Origin: 2-12-FULL-35-15 sp036386835
GTDB taxonomy: Bacteria > Bacteroidota > Bacteroidia > 2-12-FULL-35-15
Reading direction: 5' to 3'
Length of the DNA stretch: 64,000 bases
NCBI GenBank assembly: GCA_036386835.1
Contig: DASVUX010000041.1
Span: forward strand, 1-64,000
Below, piece after piece: positions 36,155 to 44,797 of the stretch. Made by a program: the position numbers and the translations under genes. Every line of letters starts with the position of its first letter. Position 1 is the first letter of the stretch. The notes under the pieces were generated by a model, which made no database searches, was not told where the DNA came from, and saw nothing but the letters and a program-made list of their open reading frames with translations.

Positions 36155-36223
36155 TGTCATTTCGAATAAAGCCGGAAAAGCTGTAAAATGCGCGCTTGTC
36201 ACTTCGAGCGAAGCTAGGAAAGC
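36155..36223 (+). repeat. Dispersed intergenic repeat, dimer B
   Basis: Copies at 36155-36180 and 36197-36223 flank the spacer CTGTAAAATGCGCGCT, nearly identical to the spacer of dimer A. This shows the two-copy unit is the repeated entity. Together with the hairpin element it fills the 466-base gap 35838-36303. Confidence 0.65.
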
Positions 36224-36303
36224 GGGGAGCTGTTGCACAAGAAACATTCAAGAGACAATCCGAAAATACACTACCTTAGGTCCTGCTGTATGATAACAAA
36301 GCA

Positions 36304-36990
36304 ATGGAACAAAAAATAATCACAACCACTGACGGCTCTCATTCAATCTTTTTACCCGGGCTGAATGAGCATTATCACTCCACACATGGCGCGATCCAGG
36401 AATCTCTTCATGTATTTATTGAGGCCGGACTCAAAAAAGCACTATCAGAGAATATAAGTTCAGTCTTTCATATCCTTGAAGTTGGAATGGGAACGGGGCT
36501 GAATGTCCTTCTGAGCTTTCTTGAAACAAAGGAGATTAATATGAGTATCAATTATGTTTCACTCGAAGCTTTTCCAATAGATGATGAAATAATCCGGCAG
36601 CTTAATTATCCCGCTATCCTGGGATCAACACTTCAATACCCGGTGAAGGAAATTTTTGAAAATATCCACAGCTGTGAGTGGGGAAAAGAGTTTAAGCTCT
36701 CGGATAATTTTACTTTAACCAAAATTAAAAACACACTCCAGGAAGAAGCATTGCCACAACCGCAGTTCGACCTTATTTATTATGATGCATTCGGACCGCC
36801 GGTGCAACCGGAGATGTGGACCGAAGAAATATTCACTAAGCTTTACGGATCATTAAATCCAGGTGGATCCCTTGTGACCTATTGTGCTAAAGGTGAAGTT
36901 AAACGCATCCTGAAAAGAACGGGATTTATGGTGAAGCCGCTTCCGGGCCCTCCCGGAAAAAGAGAAATGGTGCGGGCTGTGAAGGGTTGA
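36304..36990 (+). CDS. mnmD: tRNA U34 5-methylaminomethyl-2-thiouridine methyltransferase
   Basis: The protein is 228 residues, matching stand-alone MnmD (the methyltransferase half of MnmC). The N-terminal SIFLPGLNEHYHSTHGA is the family start block, ILEVGMGTGLNVLLSF binds SAM, and YYDAFGPPVQPEMW is the signature. The C-terminal GSLVTYCAKGEVKR completes the fold, and PLPGPPGKREMVRA is the usual tail. It completes the mnm5s2U wobble modification in tRNA. The FAD domain of MnmC is absent, as usual for Bacteroidota. It is preceded by repeat-rich intergenic DNA. Confidence 0.94.
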   Translation: MEQKIITTTDGSHSIFLPGLNEHYHSTHGAIQESLHVFIEAGLKKALSENISSVFHILEVGMGTGLNVLLSFLETKEINMSINYVSLEAFPIDDEIIRQLNYPAILGSTLQYPVKEIFENIHSCEWGKEFKLSDNFTLTKIKNTLQEEALPQPQFDLIYYDAFGPPVQPEMWTEEIFTKLYGSLNPGGSLVTYCAKGEVKRILKRTGFMVKPLPGPPGKREMVRAVKG

Positions 36991-37021
36991 TAATCAAAGC
37001 CCGAGACTTCTTTTAAATGTA

Positions 37022-38251
37022 TTATGGTTTCATCTTCACTTTCAAAGACGGATACCTGAAATAGCACCCTGCCGAATCATTCTCCACAACACTTATCCTT
37101 CCTTCCCTTTTTCCAAAATTAAGCTTCAGGATATTCGTATTCTCCGGGCCCACCGCCCGGGCATCATCCGGATACGACCAGCTATAGCCTGATCCGTTAT
37201 TTAAAGGAACGCTGTATTCCACATCCTGCTCGCCTTCCTTGATTTCTGTTTTACCTGTTATCTCCGGCCGCGGGATCAACCCGAAGTCAATCGCTGTCCA
37301 ATACGTTGAAAAGAAATCCTCATCTGAAGAAAAAGACACCATTTTACCGCCCTCATCGCGGCAGTTTCCGGGGTTTACCAGCAATGAATGGCCGATATTC
37401 TTCACTTCATAATATAACAACCGTTCCTTTCCTTTGTCATCATGGTATATGTATTTACGGATATTCACATTATCCGCAAAATCCTTGACCGTATCATCCG
37501 CGAGCGTATCAATGCCATATACATTCGTCCATTGCTCTATCAGTTCATGCGCGCTTTTATGATTTACCACAATGTCTCTTTTCCCTTGGTAAATGATCAT
37601 TTGCGGGAACGGTCCATTGTAGGCCGGGTTTGCATCACGCACAAGAGCACCCCATTCCTCCGGGCTCCGGTTAATCCAGCCAAGCATGCCGCTCGCGGTT
37701 GCAAGTATGTTTACAACCGCTTTATAGGGCCCGCCTGCAAAGCTTGCCCCGGCCCTGAAGTCTGCAGGGTTTGTTGCCATCATTACCACGGCCATTGCAG
37801 CACCTGCAGACAACCCGGTTATGAATACCCTGGATGAATCAACAACAAAGTTCTTCCTGTATTCCTCCATCATTTGTTTGATTGAAGCGCATTCTCCGCG
37901 GTCCCGGTCAATATCGCCCGATCTGTACCAGTTGAAACACATGGAAGGATTATTGGAAGCTTTTTGCTGAGGATACAATACCCTGAAGCCATACGTGTCT
38001 GCCAGCCGATTCCAGCCCGTTTGCTCAGAAACCAGCTGTGCTGATTGGGAACATCCGTGAAGAACAACTACGAGCGGACACTTATCCCCCGGAAGTATAT
38101 TCCCCGGTGAATAATGATACATGCTGAGGTTGCCGGGGTTTGTCCCGAAATAAGGGGTTTCTTCGAGGGTCTGCGCAGATATTCTGAAAGACAAAAGAGC
38201 GATCAGTAAGAGAAGATTTAACCTTATCCGATTCATTGCATGTTTCCTCAT
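37022..38251 (-). CDS. Secreted PHB-depolymerase-family esterase
   Basis: The protein is 409 residues with a signal peptide (NLLLLIALLSFRISAQ). The alpha/beta-hydrolase motifs of the polyhydroxybutyrate depolymerase (LpqC-type) family are present: VVVLHGCSQSA as oxyanion block, FITGLSAGAAMAVV as nucleophile elbow with Ser, and a histidine in VKNIGHSLLVNPG. The C-terminal 75 residues (ITGKTEIKEGEQDVEYSVP onward) look like a beta-sandwich. It hydrolyses extracellular esters or acts as a carbohydrate esterase. Two candidate starts exist, at 38251 and at MNRIRLNL (38236). A promoter for the divergent Nudix gene lies in the gap. Confidence 0.86.
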   Translation of the reverse strand: MRKHAMNRIRLNLLLLIALLSFRISAQTLEETPYFGTNPGNLSMYHYSPGNILPGDKCPLVVVLHGCSQSAQLVSEQTGWNRLADTYGFRVLYPQQKASNNPSMCFNWYRSGDIDRDRGECASIKQMMEEYRKNFVVDSSRVFITGLSAGAAMAVVMMATNPADFRAGASFAGGPYKAVVNILATASGMLGWINRSPEEWGALVRDANPAYNGPFPQMIIYQGKRDIVVNHKSAHELIEQWTNVYGIDTLADDTVKDFADNVNIRKYIYHDDKGKERLLYYEVKNIGHSLLVNPGNCRDEGGKMVSFSSDEDFFSTYWTAIDFGLIPRPEITGKTEIKEGEQDVEYSVPLNNGSGYSWSYPDDARAVGPENTNILKLNFGKREGRISVVENDSAGCYFRYPSLKVKMKP

Positions 38252-38271
38252 CGTTTGTGTAAATTTATATA

Positions 38272-38279
38272 TAATTTTG
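38272..38279 (+). promoter_or_regulatory. -7 promoter box for the Nudix gene, likely leaderless
   Basis: TAATTTTG is a perfect TAnnTTTG match ending five bases before the ATG at 38284. Transcription should start at or next to the start codon, giving a leaderless or near-leaderless mRNA. Confidence 0.55.
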
Positions 38280-38283
38280 CAGC

Positions 38284-38733
38284 ATGGCAGCGAAGCATTT
38301 TAATGTACGGGTTTACGGGATAATGATCGAGAAGGGAAAGCTGCTGGTATGTGATGAGCTGATCAAAGGGCATGAAGTGACCAAATTCCCCGGTGGGGGG
38401 CTTGAACATGGCGAAGGCACCATTGACTGCCTGAAAAGGGAATTCGTAGAAGAGACCGGCCACCACATCGATGTGACGGAGCATTTTTACACTACCGATT
38501 TTTTTCAGCGCTCAGCCTATAACCCGAACCACCAGATAATAAGCATTTACTACCTGGTTAAGCCGAAAACGGGGTTTACAGTAACGAGCACGGATAAAAT
38601 ATTTGATTTTGTAAATAAAACGGATTATGCACAAACATTCAGGTGGCTGGATATAAAGAAAATAAGTGGTGATGATTTCACACTCCCAATCGATAAAAAA
38701 GTGGGAGAACTGCTGAAAGAAAAATTCAAATAA
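38284..38733 (+). CDS. Nudix hydrolase
   Basis: The protein is 149 residues. The Nudix box is complete: GGGLEHGEGTIDCLKREFVEETGHHI shows the Gx5Ex7REUxEExGU pattern near residues 39-61. The N-terminal VYGIMIEKGKLLVCDE is the usual first strands. It is cytoplasmic and hydrolyses a nucleoside diphosphate linked to another group; the substrate is not evident. It is divergent from the esterase gene, with its start almost at the -7 box, and its stop codon directly abuts the stop of the convergent apaG gene. Confidence 0.92.
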   Translation: MAAKHFNVRVYGIMIEKGKLLVCDELIKGHEVTKFPGGGLEHGEGTIDCLKREFVEETGHHIDVTEHFYTTDFFQRSAYNPNHQIISIYYLVKPKTGFTVTSTDKIFDFVNKTDYAQTFRWLDIKKISGDDFTLPIDKKVGELLKEKFK

Positions 38734-39129
38734 TTAATTCAACCGTTGGGGAACTATCAGCTCGAATTCAGGAATGTTCACATAGAATCTTGCCTTGTCG
38801 ATCTTTCTTTCCATCAGGTAAGTCCCTTTCATCTTCCCGATATCAGTTGTTAAGCTGCAGGCTGATTCATATTCAAAAACCTCACCCGGCTCAAGCACAG
38901 GCTGCTCACCAACAACTCCTTCTCCATCCACTTCGCTATGATCGCTGGAAGAATCGTAAATATCCCAATGGCGCGAGATCAGCTGAACGGTAAAATCGCT
39001 TTTGTTTTCAATCGTTATACGATAGGAAAACAAAAAATGACGGTGCTCAGCGACCGAATGTTCGCTTTGAAACTTAGTTTCAACACTTATCCTGATTCCG
39101 TGAGTTACTTCTGTGGCTTGTATTCCCAT
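38734..39129 (-). CDS. apaG: ApaG family protein
   Basis: The protein is 131 residues, a single ApaG domain, the usual length. Family motifs seen are VSVETKFQSEHS (as ISVETKFQSEHS), FLFSYRITIENKSDFTVQL, SRHWDIYDS, VVGEQPVLEPGEVFEYESAC and MKGTYLMER. The fibronectin-III-like beta-sandwich protein is associated with Co2+/Mg2+ resistance and Ap4A metabolism; the mechanism is unsettled. No apaH is near. Confidence 0.95.
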   Translation of the reverse strand: MGIQATEVTHGIRISVETKFQSEHSVAEHRHFLFSYRITIENKSDFTVQLISRHWDIYDSSSDHSEVDGEGVVGEQPVLEPGEVFEYESACSLTTDIGKMKGTYLMERKIDKARFYVNIPEFELIVPQRLN

Positions 39130-39247
39130 AACATTAGAGTTTTAAATGTTTGGCTTGTTTTTACAATATTAAACATTTACATATCAATTTAACAAGTTTC
39201 AAGCCAAAAGGTTTTTAACATAAGCCTTTTAGATGAAAGGCCGTTAT

Positions 39248-40621
39248 TTAATAATCACGCATCGAATTCAATCGCTTTACACCTATCAGCTGATCGTAAA
39301 AGGTCCCCTGCTGCCTGTGATATACGTAAATCATGTATTCATTTTCCGTTTCATAATGTGAACCTTCTATTAAAGTTTCATCTGCTACAGTAGATCCGTC
39401 CTTCATAAAAACATATTCATAATTGTAAAAACCCTGCTTCAGGTATAAGGTACACTCATAGCCCAAGCGCTTTTCATTATAATGCATGAGGTTCTCTTTG
39501 TTACAGCGCCAGTCGTTAAAAGCCCCGAATACATAAAAATTACCCTCTGTATCCGGATCAGGATAAGGCAAAAAGAACGTTACAAAACAGTAATCAGCTT
39601 CCACATCACTGTTGGTGCCTTCCTGCACTTTAATATAATAATTACCGTTCATTTCTGTGTAAGACGAGTATCTTTTATAAGAACGCTTCTCATCACTGTA
39701 CAGACTTACGTGATTACCCAGGGAATCGGTTTTAACCGAATACACAAATTCACTGTGGAATCTTAAGCTGCGGATATCAAAGAACCTGAATTCATTCCCG
39801 CCCGGGAAAACATTCAGGTCATCCAGGTCATACACCAGCTCATTATCTTTAACAAACTGGGGCTTTAAACCTTTGCGCATATTATCCCAGCGGTTATTCT
39901 GTGTAATCATTACATGCAGATCGTTATATGGGTTCCTGATCTGGTACCCGGTATGATTAATGGTGAAATCCAGCTCCTGCTTATAGTTCCGGTCTTCGAT
40001 AACACTTGCCTGGATAATCCGGGATGCGATGCTAAGAATATTCTGATGGATCATAAACCGCCTGGTCAGCACAATCTCATTGGGATCGGAATTGACATAT
40101 ACTTTCAGCAGGTAATTCCCTGATTTTGTTATCCGGAGAGTGTTATTAGGGAACGTAGCTTCATAATGCGTAAACTTCTGAAGCGTATTGAAAGAATAAC
40201 GGTAATCGTTAATATTATTATCAGCGAATCCATCGATATATTCAGCCGCAACCAGGTCTGAAGGTTCCCAGTTGGCGTTACAATGTATGATCGTGTAAGA
40301 GTAGTTTTTCAGGTCTGCATCAAGATCATCGAAAGCAATCAATAATTTTTCCCCGGAACCAAGGGCAAGCAGGGGCTGACTTAATACAAAACTTTCGGAG
40401 TGAAGCTGAACGGATTTTATGTAGGGCTTGTAAACAAAATTCTCGTAACGGAGTGTATTATCACCATAATAATCATCCACTGAGGTATCAGAAGCCGTGC
40501 TTAAAAGGGATTTCCAGAGGCTTTGTTTCTTTTCCTGGGAATAAGCTTCATTACCATAAAGAAAAAAAACACCTGCAAAAAAAAGGAATAACCGGAAAGA
40601 ATAAAGTATGGAATGAAGCAT
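39248..40621 (-). CDS. Type IX secretion system plug protein family (DUF5103)
   Basis: The protein is 457 residues with a signal peptide (LFLFFAGVFFLYGNEAYS). The body follows the DUF5103 plan: SVQLHSESFVLSQPLLALGS near the start, then LLIAFDDLDADLKNYSYTI, TIIHCNANWEPSDL, and C-terminal NFYVFGAFNDWRCNKEN. In Flavobacterium johnsoniae a member of this family plugs the periplasmic side of the SprA translocon. The protein should be periplasmic and gate T9SS export. No SprA gene lies in the window. The gene directly upstream is a truncated LTA-synthase-like membrane protein, 17 bases away. Confidence 0.9.
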   Translation of the reverse strand: MLHSILYSFRLFLFFAGVFFLYGNEAYSQEKKQSLWKSLLSTASDTSVDDYYGDNTLRYENFVYKPYIKSVQLHSESFVLSQPLLALGSGEKLLIAFDDLDADLKNYSYTIIHCNANWEPSDLVAAEYIDGFADNNINDYRYSFNTLQKFTHYEATFPNNTLRITKSGNYLLKVYVNSDPNEIVLTRRFMIHQNILSIASRIIQASVIEDRNYKQELDFTINHTGYQIRNPYNDLHVMITQNNRWDNMRKGLKPQFVKDNELVYDLDDLNVFPGGNEFRFFDIRSLRFHSEFVYSVKTDSLGNHVSLYSDEKRSYKRYSSYTEMNGNYYIKVQEGTNSDVEADYCFVTFFLPYPDPDTEGNFYVFGAFNDWRCNKENLMHYNEKRLGYECTLYLKQGFYNYEYVFMKDGSTVADETLIEGSHYETENEYMIYVYHRQQGTFYDQLIGVKRLNSMRDY

Positions 40622-40638
40622 TTGCCCTCTAATAACAG

Positions 40639-41337
40639 TTATTGTGCCGCATTATTGTCATAAACTATACTATTTGCGAAATACCAGATATTATTTGTAG
40701 CGATGTGATTATTGATCTCCAGCTCATTATACCTGATCCTGTCACCCTCAATTGCTGCAATATTAAGATTCATACGGTAACCTGCAATAAGGATTACAGC
40801 GATGCCAACAATATTTACAGTCCTTAATTTCCTGTTCTCGATCGGGTATGAGAAATTGGTTATATGGTCCCGGTAGAAACGGATCCCGATATAGGAAAAC
40901 AGAGCACTAAATGCCAGCAGGAGAAAAACCGACCAAAAGGAGAAGGATGATAAAGACCTTGAAGAATCAAAGAGATCTGCGAGGATCTGCCCGCTGAGCA
41001 ATTCTCCCCATTCCCCGTACATTTTGATATTGGATACGCTGAGGAGTGAGGTGAGAATGATGAGCCCGAAATTATATGCCAGGTTGATCCGGTGGATAAG
41101 CCTCCTCTTATAAAATTGCTGGAAGATCCAGAGGATGAAAGGAATTACCGCCATCACACACGCTACGGATATGTCTACCGGGAGCGCATACCAGAAACCG
41201 AGGCCGGTGTGCGAATGCAGGCCATCAGGGATCTTTGCATGCTGGTAAATAATAAAAAGCACCCTGAAAGAGATAAAAAACAGCAGCCAGAATATCAGCA
41301 GCCGCAAAACATAAGGTATTTTAATATTAAAGTTCAT
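40639..41337 (-). CDS. Membrane protein resembling the N-terminal half of LTA synthase-family sulfatases
   Basis: The protein is 232 residues with five hydrophobic helices. The sequence resembles the membrane part of Bacteroidota LTA-synthase/phosphoglycerol transferase-like proteins: KMYGEWGELLSGQILADL, and near the C-terminus GYRMNLNIAAIEGDRIRY and NNHIATNNIWYFANSI, which align with the segment just before the catalytic sulfatase domain. The stop follows at once and the next gene begins 17 bases later, so the catalytic domain is missing. Either this is a remnant or a stand-alone membrane protein. It does not continue in another frame. Confidence 0.6.
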   Translation of the reverse strand: MNFNIKIPYVLRLLIFWLLFFISFRVLFIIYQHAKIPDGLHSHTGLGFWYALPVDISVACVMAVIPFILWIFQQFYKRRLIHRINLAYNFGLIILTSLLSVSNIKMYGEWGELLSGQILADLFDSSRSLSSFSFWSVFLLLAFSALFSYIGIRFYRDHITNFSYPIENRKLRTVNIVGIAVILIAGYRMNLNIAAIEGDRIRYNELEINNHIATNNIWYFANSIVYDNNAAQ

Positions 41338-41342
41338 CTGTT

Positions 41343-42083
41343 CTATTCAAAATATAACTGACCGGAGCCGTTTTTTGTTTGTTCGACTGTTGCCGGCCTG
41401 CCGTAGCAGAAAATATCACCAATATCATCCAGTCGGCAGATCAGCAGGTTGTTTGCACGAATATAGCTCAATCCGAGTGTATATGAATGTATATATGTAT
41501 AATTCGTTTGCAGTCCGCCTGCATATAAATATGCGGTGCCGCCAACAGAAGCGTAATGATCTGTTGCAATTCCATTAAATGTTACATCACCGGAACCGTG
41601 CATATGCGACAGCAGGTTCATGTTATTTACGGTTAAAAAGATATTGCCTGAATTTTTCGTCTGAACATCGAGTGTATCAGAAGTTATTGTGTTTAATGAC
41701 TTCACGTCCCCGGTTCCGTCAGAAGTGAGATAGGTGAGCTTCGGTATTTTCACATATACATTCAGCGGTTTTTTAAAGCTGCGCGCCCAGTTGCAGCGGT
41801 TCTTATTCCTGATGAAGAGCGTTCCGTCCACCACTTCTGTCCTGATCAGTCCGGCTACATTCTCCCCTGCTTCTACTGTTACTTCAAAAGCAGGATCTTC
41901 AGTGATAAAGACATTTAAATTGTCTTCGACAAGGATCTTTTCAAAGCCGTTAATATGCCTTACATCCCGAATGATCGGCCCGGTACGCTTAATACAGTCG
42001 CAGCGGTTCTCTTTCTTGCAAGCACTGAACGTCAGGACTGCAAGGATTAAAAAACATGTATAAAGGCGTTCAGGCAGCATCAT
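41343..42083 (-). CDS. Head-GIN (DUF2807) lipoprotein
   Basis: The protein is 246 residues from the ATG complementary to 42081-42083, with a lipobox (LTFSAC, Cys22). An ATG four codons upstream (42095) would overlap the preceding gene. The N-terminal VRHINGFEKILVEDNLNVF is the head-GIN domain, followed by a right-handed beta-helix pattern (GSGDVTFNGIATDHYASVGG). The family is common in Bacteroidota and its role is not established. It is directly downstream of the PagL-like gene, and probably an operon with it. Confidence 0.82.
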   Translation of the reverse strand: MMLPERLYTCFLILAVLTFSACKKENRCDCIKRTGPIIRDVRHINGFEKILVEDNLNVFITEDPAFEVTVEAGENVAGLIRTEVVDGTLFIRNKNRCNWARSFKKPLNVYVKIPKLTYLTSDGTGDVKSLNTITSDTLDVQTKNSGNIFLTVNNMNLLSHMHGSGDVTFNGIATDHYASVGGTAYLYAGGLQTNYTYIHSYTLGLSYIRANNLLICRLDDIGDIFCYGRPATVEQTKNGSGQLYFE

Positions 42084-42084
42084 T

Positions 42085-43209
42085 TTATAAAACATAACCT
42101 ATCCCCCATTCAAAATAATCAGCTCTTGCCCAATGGGTGAGCAGTGTAATATTTGCCATGACATGCTTTGTCATCATATACCGGATCCCGATCCTGTGAA
42201 ACATGCTGCCGAAAGCAGGCTGTTTCTTATGCAGGTAATAACCGAACTCAACAGGCAGTGAAATGCGGTTGTAAACAAATTCATAGCAGAGCTTTGTACC
42301 GACAGTTCCTATATCTTTAAATGAAGTGTTATAAATGGAATCATTTTCATAGATCTCTCTTGTTGCATTATTATAACCTAACTCCGCCCCCAGCCCAAGC
42401 CGGTTCTTTCTCCCAAGTGTGCGATACACGTTTGCCATCAGACCGAATGCAAGATATTTCGGGCCGTCCGGCTGTTCCATTTCTCTTATTCCTATCACGC
42501 CAATGAACGCAGGGACCCATCCATTTCTAAATTTTTCCATTGAATCTTTTTTGAAAACAAGGTCTTTATTTCCGAAAGCATATCCAAGCCCAAGGCTTAC
42601 AGTTGCTATATTCAAGCCTAAGTTAGGAGTTGCAATAGCGCCATTCGATGCATGGGTAAGACCAACACCGGCATCCAGTCGCCATGATTTGGAAAGCATA
42701 AATGCATATCCCAGGCGAAGATTCACAAATCCGTTCAAATGAGAACCGATGGCATTGTTCTTATAATTTGATCTCCTGTGAAAAGGCCGGGTTACAAATG
42801 CAAGGCCTACACCGAGCCGGAGATTCAGTTTCCAGCTTCTTTTGAGTTTATTGAGCCGGATATTTGTGTAGGGGTACAATGCTTCCATTGACCCAAGCTG
42901 CTCCGGATTTGCAAGGTCCATGTGCATGGCACAGAAGCCCAGCTCCGGATATTTATAATATTTCTGCCAGGATTGATTTCCTGTTGTCCGGAACACATAA
43001 TTCAACTCTCCTCCGAAAACATGACCTTTGATAAGATGAGCCATATTATTGCGGTGGCTGATGATATATCCGGCATGTCCCTGGGCGGAAATAATATAAT
43101 CTTTCCGCGGATCGCCCTGGCTTTTTAAACCTCCCGGAAAGAGAAGCAGGAAAAGCTGGAGTGCCCAGGGTACAATACTGACCGACAAAAATTTCAGGCT
43201 CTTGTTCAT
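42085..43209 (-). CDS. PagL-like lipid A 3-O-deacylase (acyloxyacyl hydrolase family)
   Basis: The protein is 374 residues from the ATG complementary to 43207-43209, with a signal peptide (LQLFLLLFPGGLKS). It is rich in aromatic beta-strands as an outer-membrane barrel and contains GVGLTHASNGAIATPNLGLN, the family's histidine-serine site, with the catalytic serine within HASNGA. PagL removes the 3-O-acyl chain of lipid A; this protein is longer than classic PagL, so activity is predicted and not certain. A -7 box lies 16 bases upstream. The DUF2807 lipoprotein follows it. Confidence 0.8.
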   Translation of the reverse strand: MNKSLKFLSVSIVPWALQLFLLLFPGGLKSQGDPRKDYIISAQGHAGYIISHRNNMAHLIKGHVFGGELNYVFRTTGNQSWQKYYKYPELGFCAMHMDLANPEQLGSMEALYPYTNIRLNKLKRSWKLNLRLGVGLAFVTRPFHRRSNYKNNAIGSHLNGFVNLRLGYAFMLSKSWRLDAGVGLTHASNGAIATPNLGLNIATVSLGLGYAFGNKDLVFKKDSMEKFRNGWVPAFIGVIGIREMEQPDGPKYLAFGLMANVYRTLGRKNRLGLGAELGYNNATREIYENDSIYNTSFKDIGTVGTKLCYEFVYNRISLPVEFGYYLHKKQPAFGSMFHRIGIRYMMTKHVMANITLLTHWARADYFEWGIGYVL

Positions 43210-43224
43210 GTTGTGACCGAAGTA

Positions 43225-43232
43225 CAAAAATA
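43225..43232 (-). promoter_or_regulatory. -7 promoter box for the PagL-like gene
   Basis: Reading the minus strand, TATTTTTG is a perfect TAnnTTTG match 16 bases before the start codon at 43209. Confidence 0.5.
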
Positions 43233-43276
43233 TATAAAAATATTGGCTTTCCGACCGTATTTTATAGCCGATACGT

Positions 43277-43284
43277 TACATTTG
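43277..43284 (+). promoter_or_regulatory. -7 promoter box for mazG, likely leaderless
   Basis: TACATTTG is a perfect TAnnTTTG match ending six bases before the ATG at 43291. As at the Nudix gene, the sequence reads TTTGCAGC just before the start codon. Confidence 0.55.
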
Positions 43285-43290
43285 CAGCAC

Positions 43291-44082
43291 ATGAAAAACG
43301 AGAACAACTCTTCAATGAATGAAAAGCTTAAAGCTTTCGAACGCCTGCTGATCATAATGGATGAATTGCGTGAACAATGCCCCTGGGATAAAAAGCAAAC
43401 CATGGATACTTTGCGGCACCTGACGATCGAAGAAACATACGAGCTGGCGGATTCTATCCTTGACAAGGACATGACAGGCATAAAAAAAGAACTGGGGGAT
43501 GTTTTGCTTCATATCGTTTTTTATGCAAGGATCGGGTCCGAAACCAATGATTTTAATATTGCTGATGTGATCAATTCGCTTTGCGACAAACTGATCCACA
43601 GGCATCCGCATATCTACAGCGATGTTAAAGTTGAGAACGAAGAACAGGTAAAAGAGAATTGGGAGAAGCTGAAACTTAAGGAAGGTACGACATCCGTTCT
43701 TGCCGGGGTGCCAAAATCATTACCTGCGCTCGTAAAAGCTTCAAGGATCCAGGAGAAAGCAAGAGCTGTAGGCTTCGACTGGGATCAACCGGAGCAGGTG
43801 TGGGATAAAGTGCAGGAAGAGCTCACGGAATTTAAACACGAGATCGACAGTAATTCTTCGCATGAAAAGATGGAAGCCGAATTTGGCGATGTATTGTTTT
43901 CACTGATCAACTATGCGCGGTTTAAAGGCATCAATCCCGAAGATGCCCTGGAGAGAACAAATAAAAAATTTATTAAGCGCTTTCAATACCTGGAAACGGA
44001 AGCCTTAAAAGCCGGGAAAGAGTTAAGCGAAATGACGCTTGCAGAAATGGATGTTTACTGGAACAAGGCCAAGGGGCTTTAA
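43291..44082 (+). CDS. mazG: Nucleoside triphosphate pyrophosphohydrolase MazG
   Basis: The protein is 263 residues from the ATG at 43291; the frame is open 26 codons further upstream, but that stretch lies over the promoter. Two MazG domains are visible: the first with CPWDKKQTMDTLRHLTIEET and ELGDVLLHIVFYARI, the second with EFGDVLFSLINYARF. The linker has the conserved GVPKSLPALVKASRIQEKA. MazG cleaves all NTPs to NMPs and lowers ppGpp under starvation in E. coli. The gene is divergent from the PagL-like gene. The following gap holds an inverted copy of the dispersed repeat. Confidence 0.95.
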   Translation: MKNENNSSMNEKLKAFERLLIIMDELREQCPWDKKQTMDTLRHLTIEETYELADSILDKDMTGIKKELGDVLLHIVFYARIGSETNDFNIADVINSLCDKLIHRHPHIYSDVKVENEEQVKENWEKLKLKEGTTSVLAGVPKSLPALVKASRIQEKARAVGFDWDQPEQVWDKVQEELTEFKHEIDSNSSHEKMEAEFGDVLFSLINYARFKGINPEDALERTNKKFIKRFQYLETEALKAGKELSEMTLAEMDVYWNKAKGL

Positions 44083-44116
44083 AAAATTGGCATGAAGTAA
44101 TTATGAAGCATCTTTT

Positions 44117-44138
44117 CCCGACTTCGCTCGAAATGACG
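44117..44138 (-). repeat. Dispersed intergenic repeat, inverted single copy
   Basis: On the minus strand this reads GTCATTTCGAGCGAAGTCGGGA, the same element as the dimers at 35.9-36.2 kb. It lies in the 118-base gap after mazG. Confidence 0.7.
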
Positions 44139-44200
44139 ATGCACAAGCATTCGGGTCTCGCAAGCGGAAGAAACTAGAAGCATTTAACCCCATACAAATA

Positions 44201-44785
44201 ATGAATTTCCTTTCCCATCTTTATTTATCCGGTGATTCGGAAGGGTTATTAATAGGGAACTATATTGCGGACTCAGTCAAGGGCAGTGACTATAAGAACT
44301 ATCCGGAAGAGATCCGGAAAGGCATTTTACTTCATCGTAAGATCGATACATATACCGATTGCCATCCCGTGGTTGAAGAAAGCAAACAGCGCTTAAGGCC
44401 CCGCTACAGGAAATATGCAGGGGTGATTACCGATGTTTATTACGATCATTTTCTTGCCAGTAACTGGGAAGAATATTCTTCTGAAACGTTATGGGATTAC
44501 ACGCAGAGGATCTACGCGATCATCCAGAAAAACCATTCTATCCTTCCCGAAAAATCCGTACACTTTACACAATACATGCTTCGCTACAATATCCTGGAAG
44601 CCTATTCACGACTGCAAGGGATTGAACAGGTTCTCACGGGCATGTCGCAAAGAACAAAGTTTCAATCCAACATGGAACATGCCGCTCATGAACTGAAGGA
44701 ACATTACACCTTGTTTGAAGATGAATTCAAAAGATTCTTTCCCGAGCTGCGGCAGTTTGTTAAGGATGAAATTGCGATTTCCTGA
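44201..44785 (+). CDS. Acyl carrier protein phosphodiesterase (AcpH family)
   Basis: The protein is 194 residues, all-alpha. The family motifs appear as MNFLSHLYLSGDSEGLLIGN, GILLHRKIDTYTDCHP and ITDVYYDHFLASNW, containing the histidines and aspartates that bind metal in the HD-like active site. It removes the 4'-phosphopantetheine group from acyl carrier protein. It is cytoplasmic and appears to be a single gene. The next gene on the other strand is convergent with 12 bases between the stops. Confidence 0.92.
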   Translation: MNFLSHLYLSGDSEGLLIGNYIADSVKGSDYKNYPEEIRKGILLHRKIDTYTDCHPVVEESKQRLRPRYRKYAGVITDVYYDHFLASNWEEYSSETLWDYTQRIYAIIQKNHSILPEKSVHFTQYMLRYNILEAYSRLQGIEQVLTGMSQRTKFQSNMEHAAHELKEHYTLFEDEFKRFFPELRQFVKDEIAIS

Positions 44786-44797
44786 TCGTCCCCCTTT

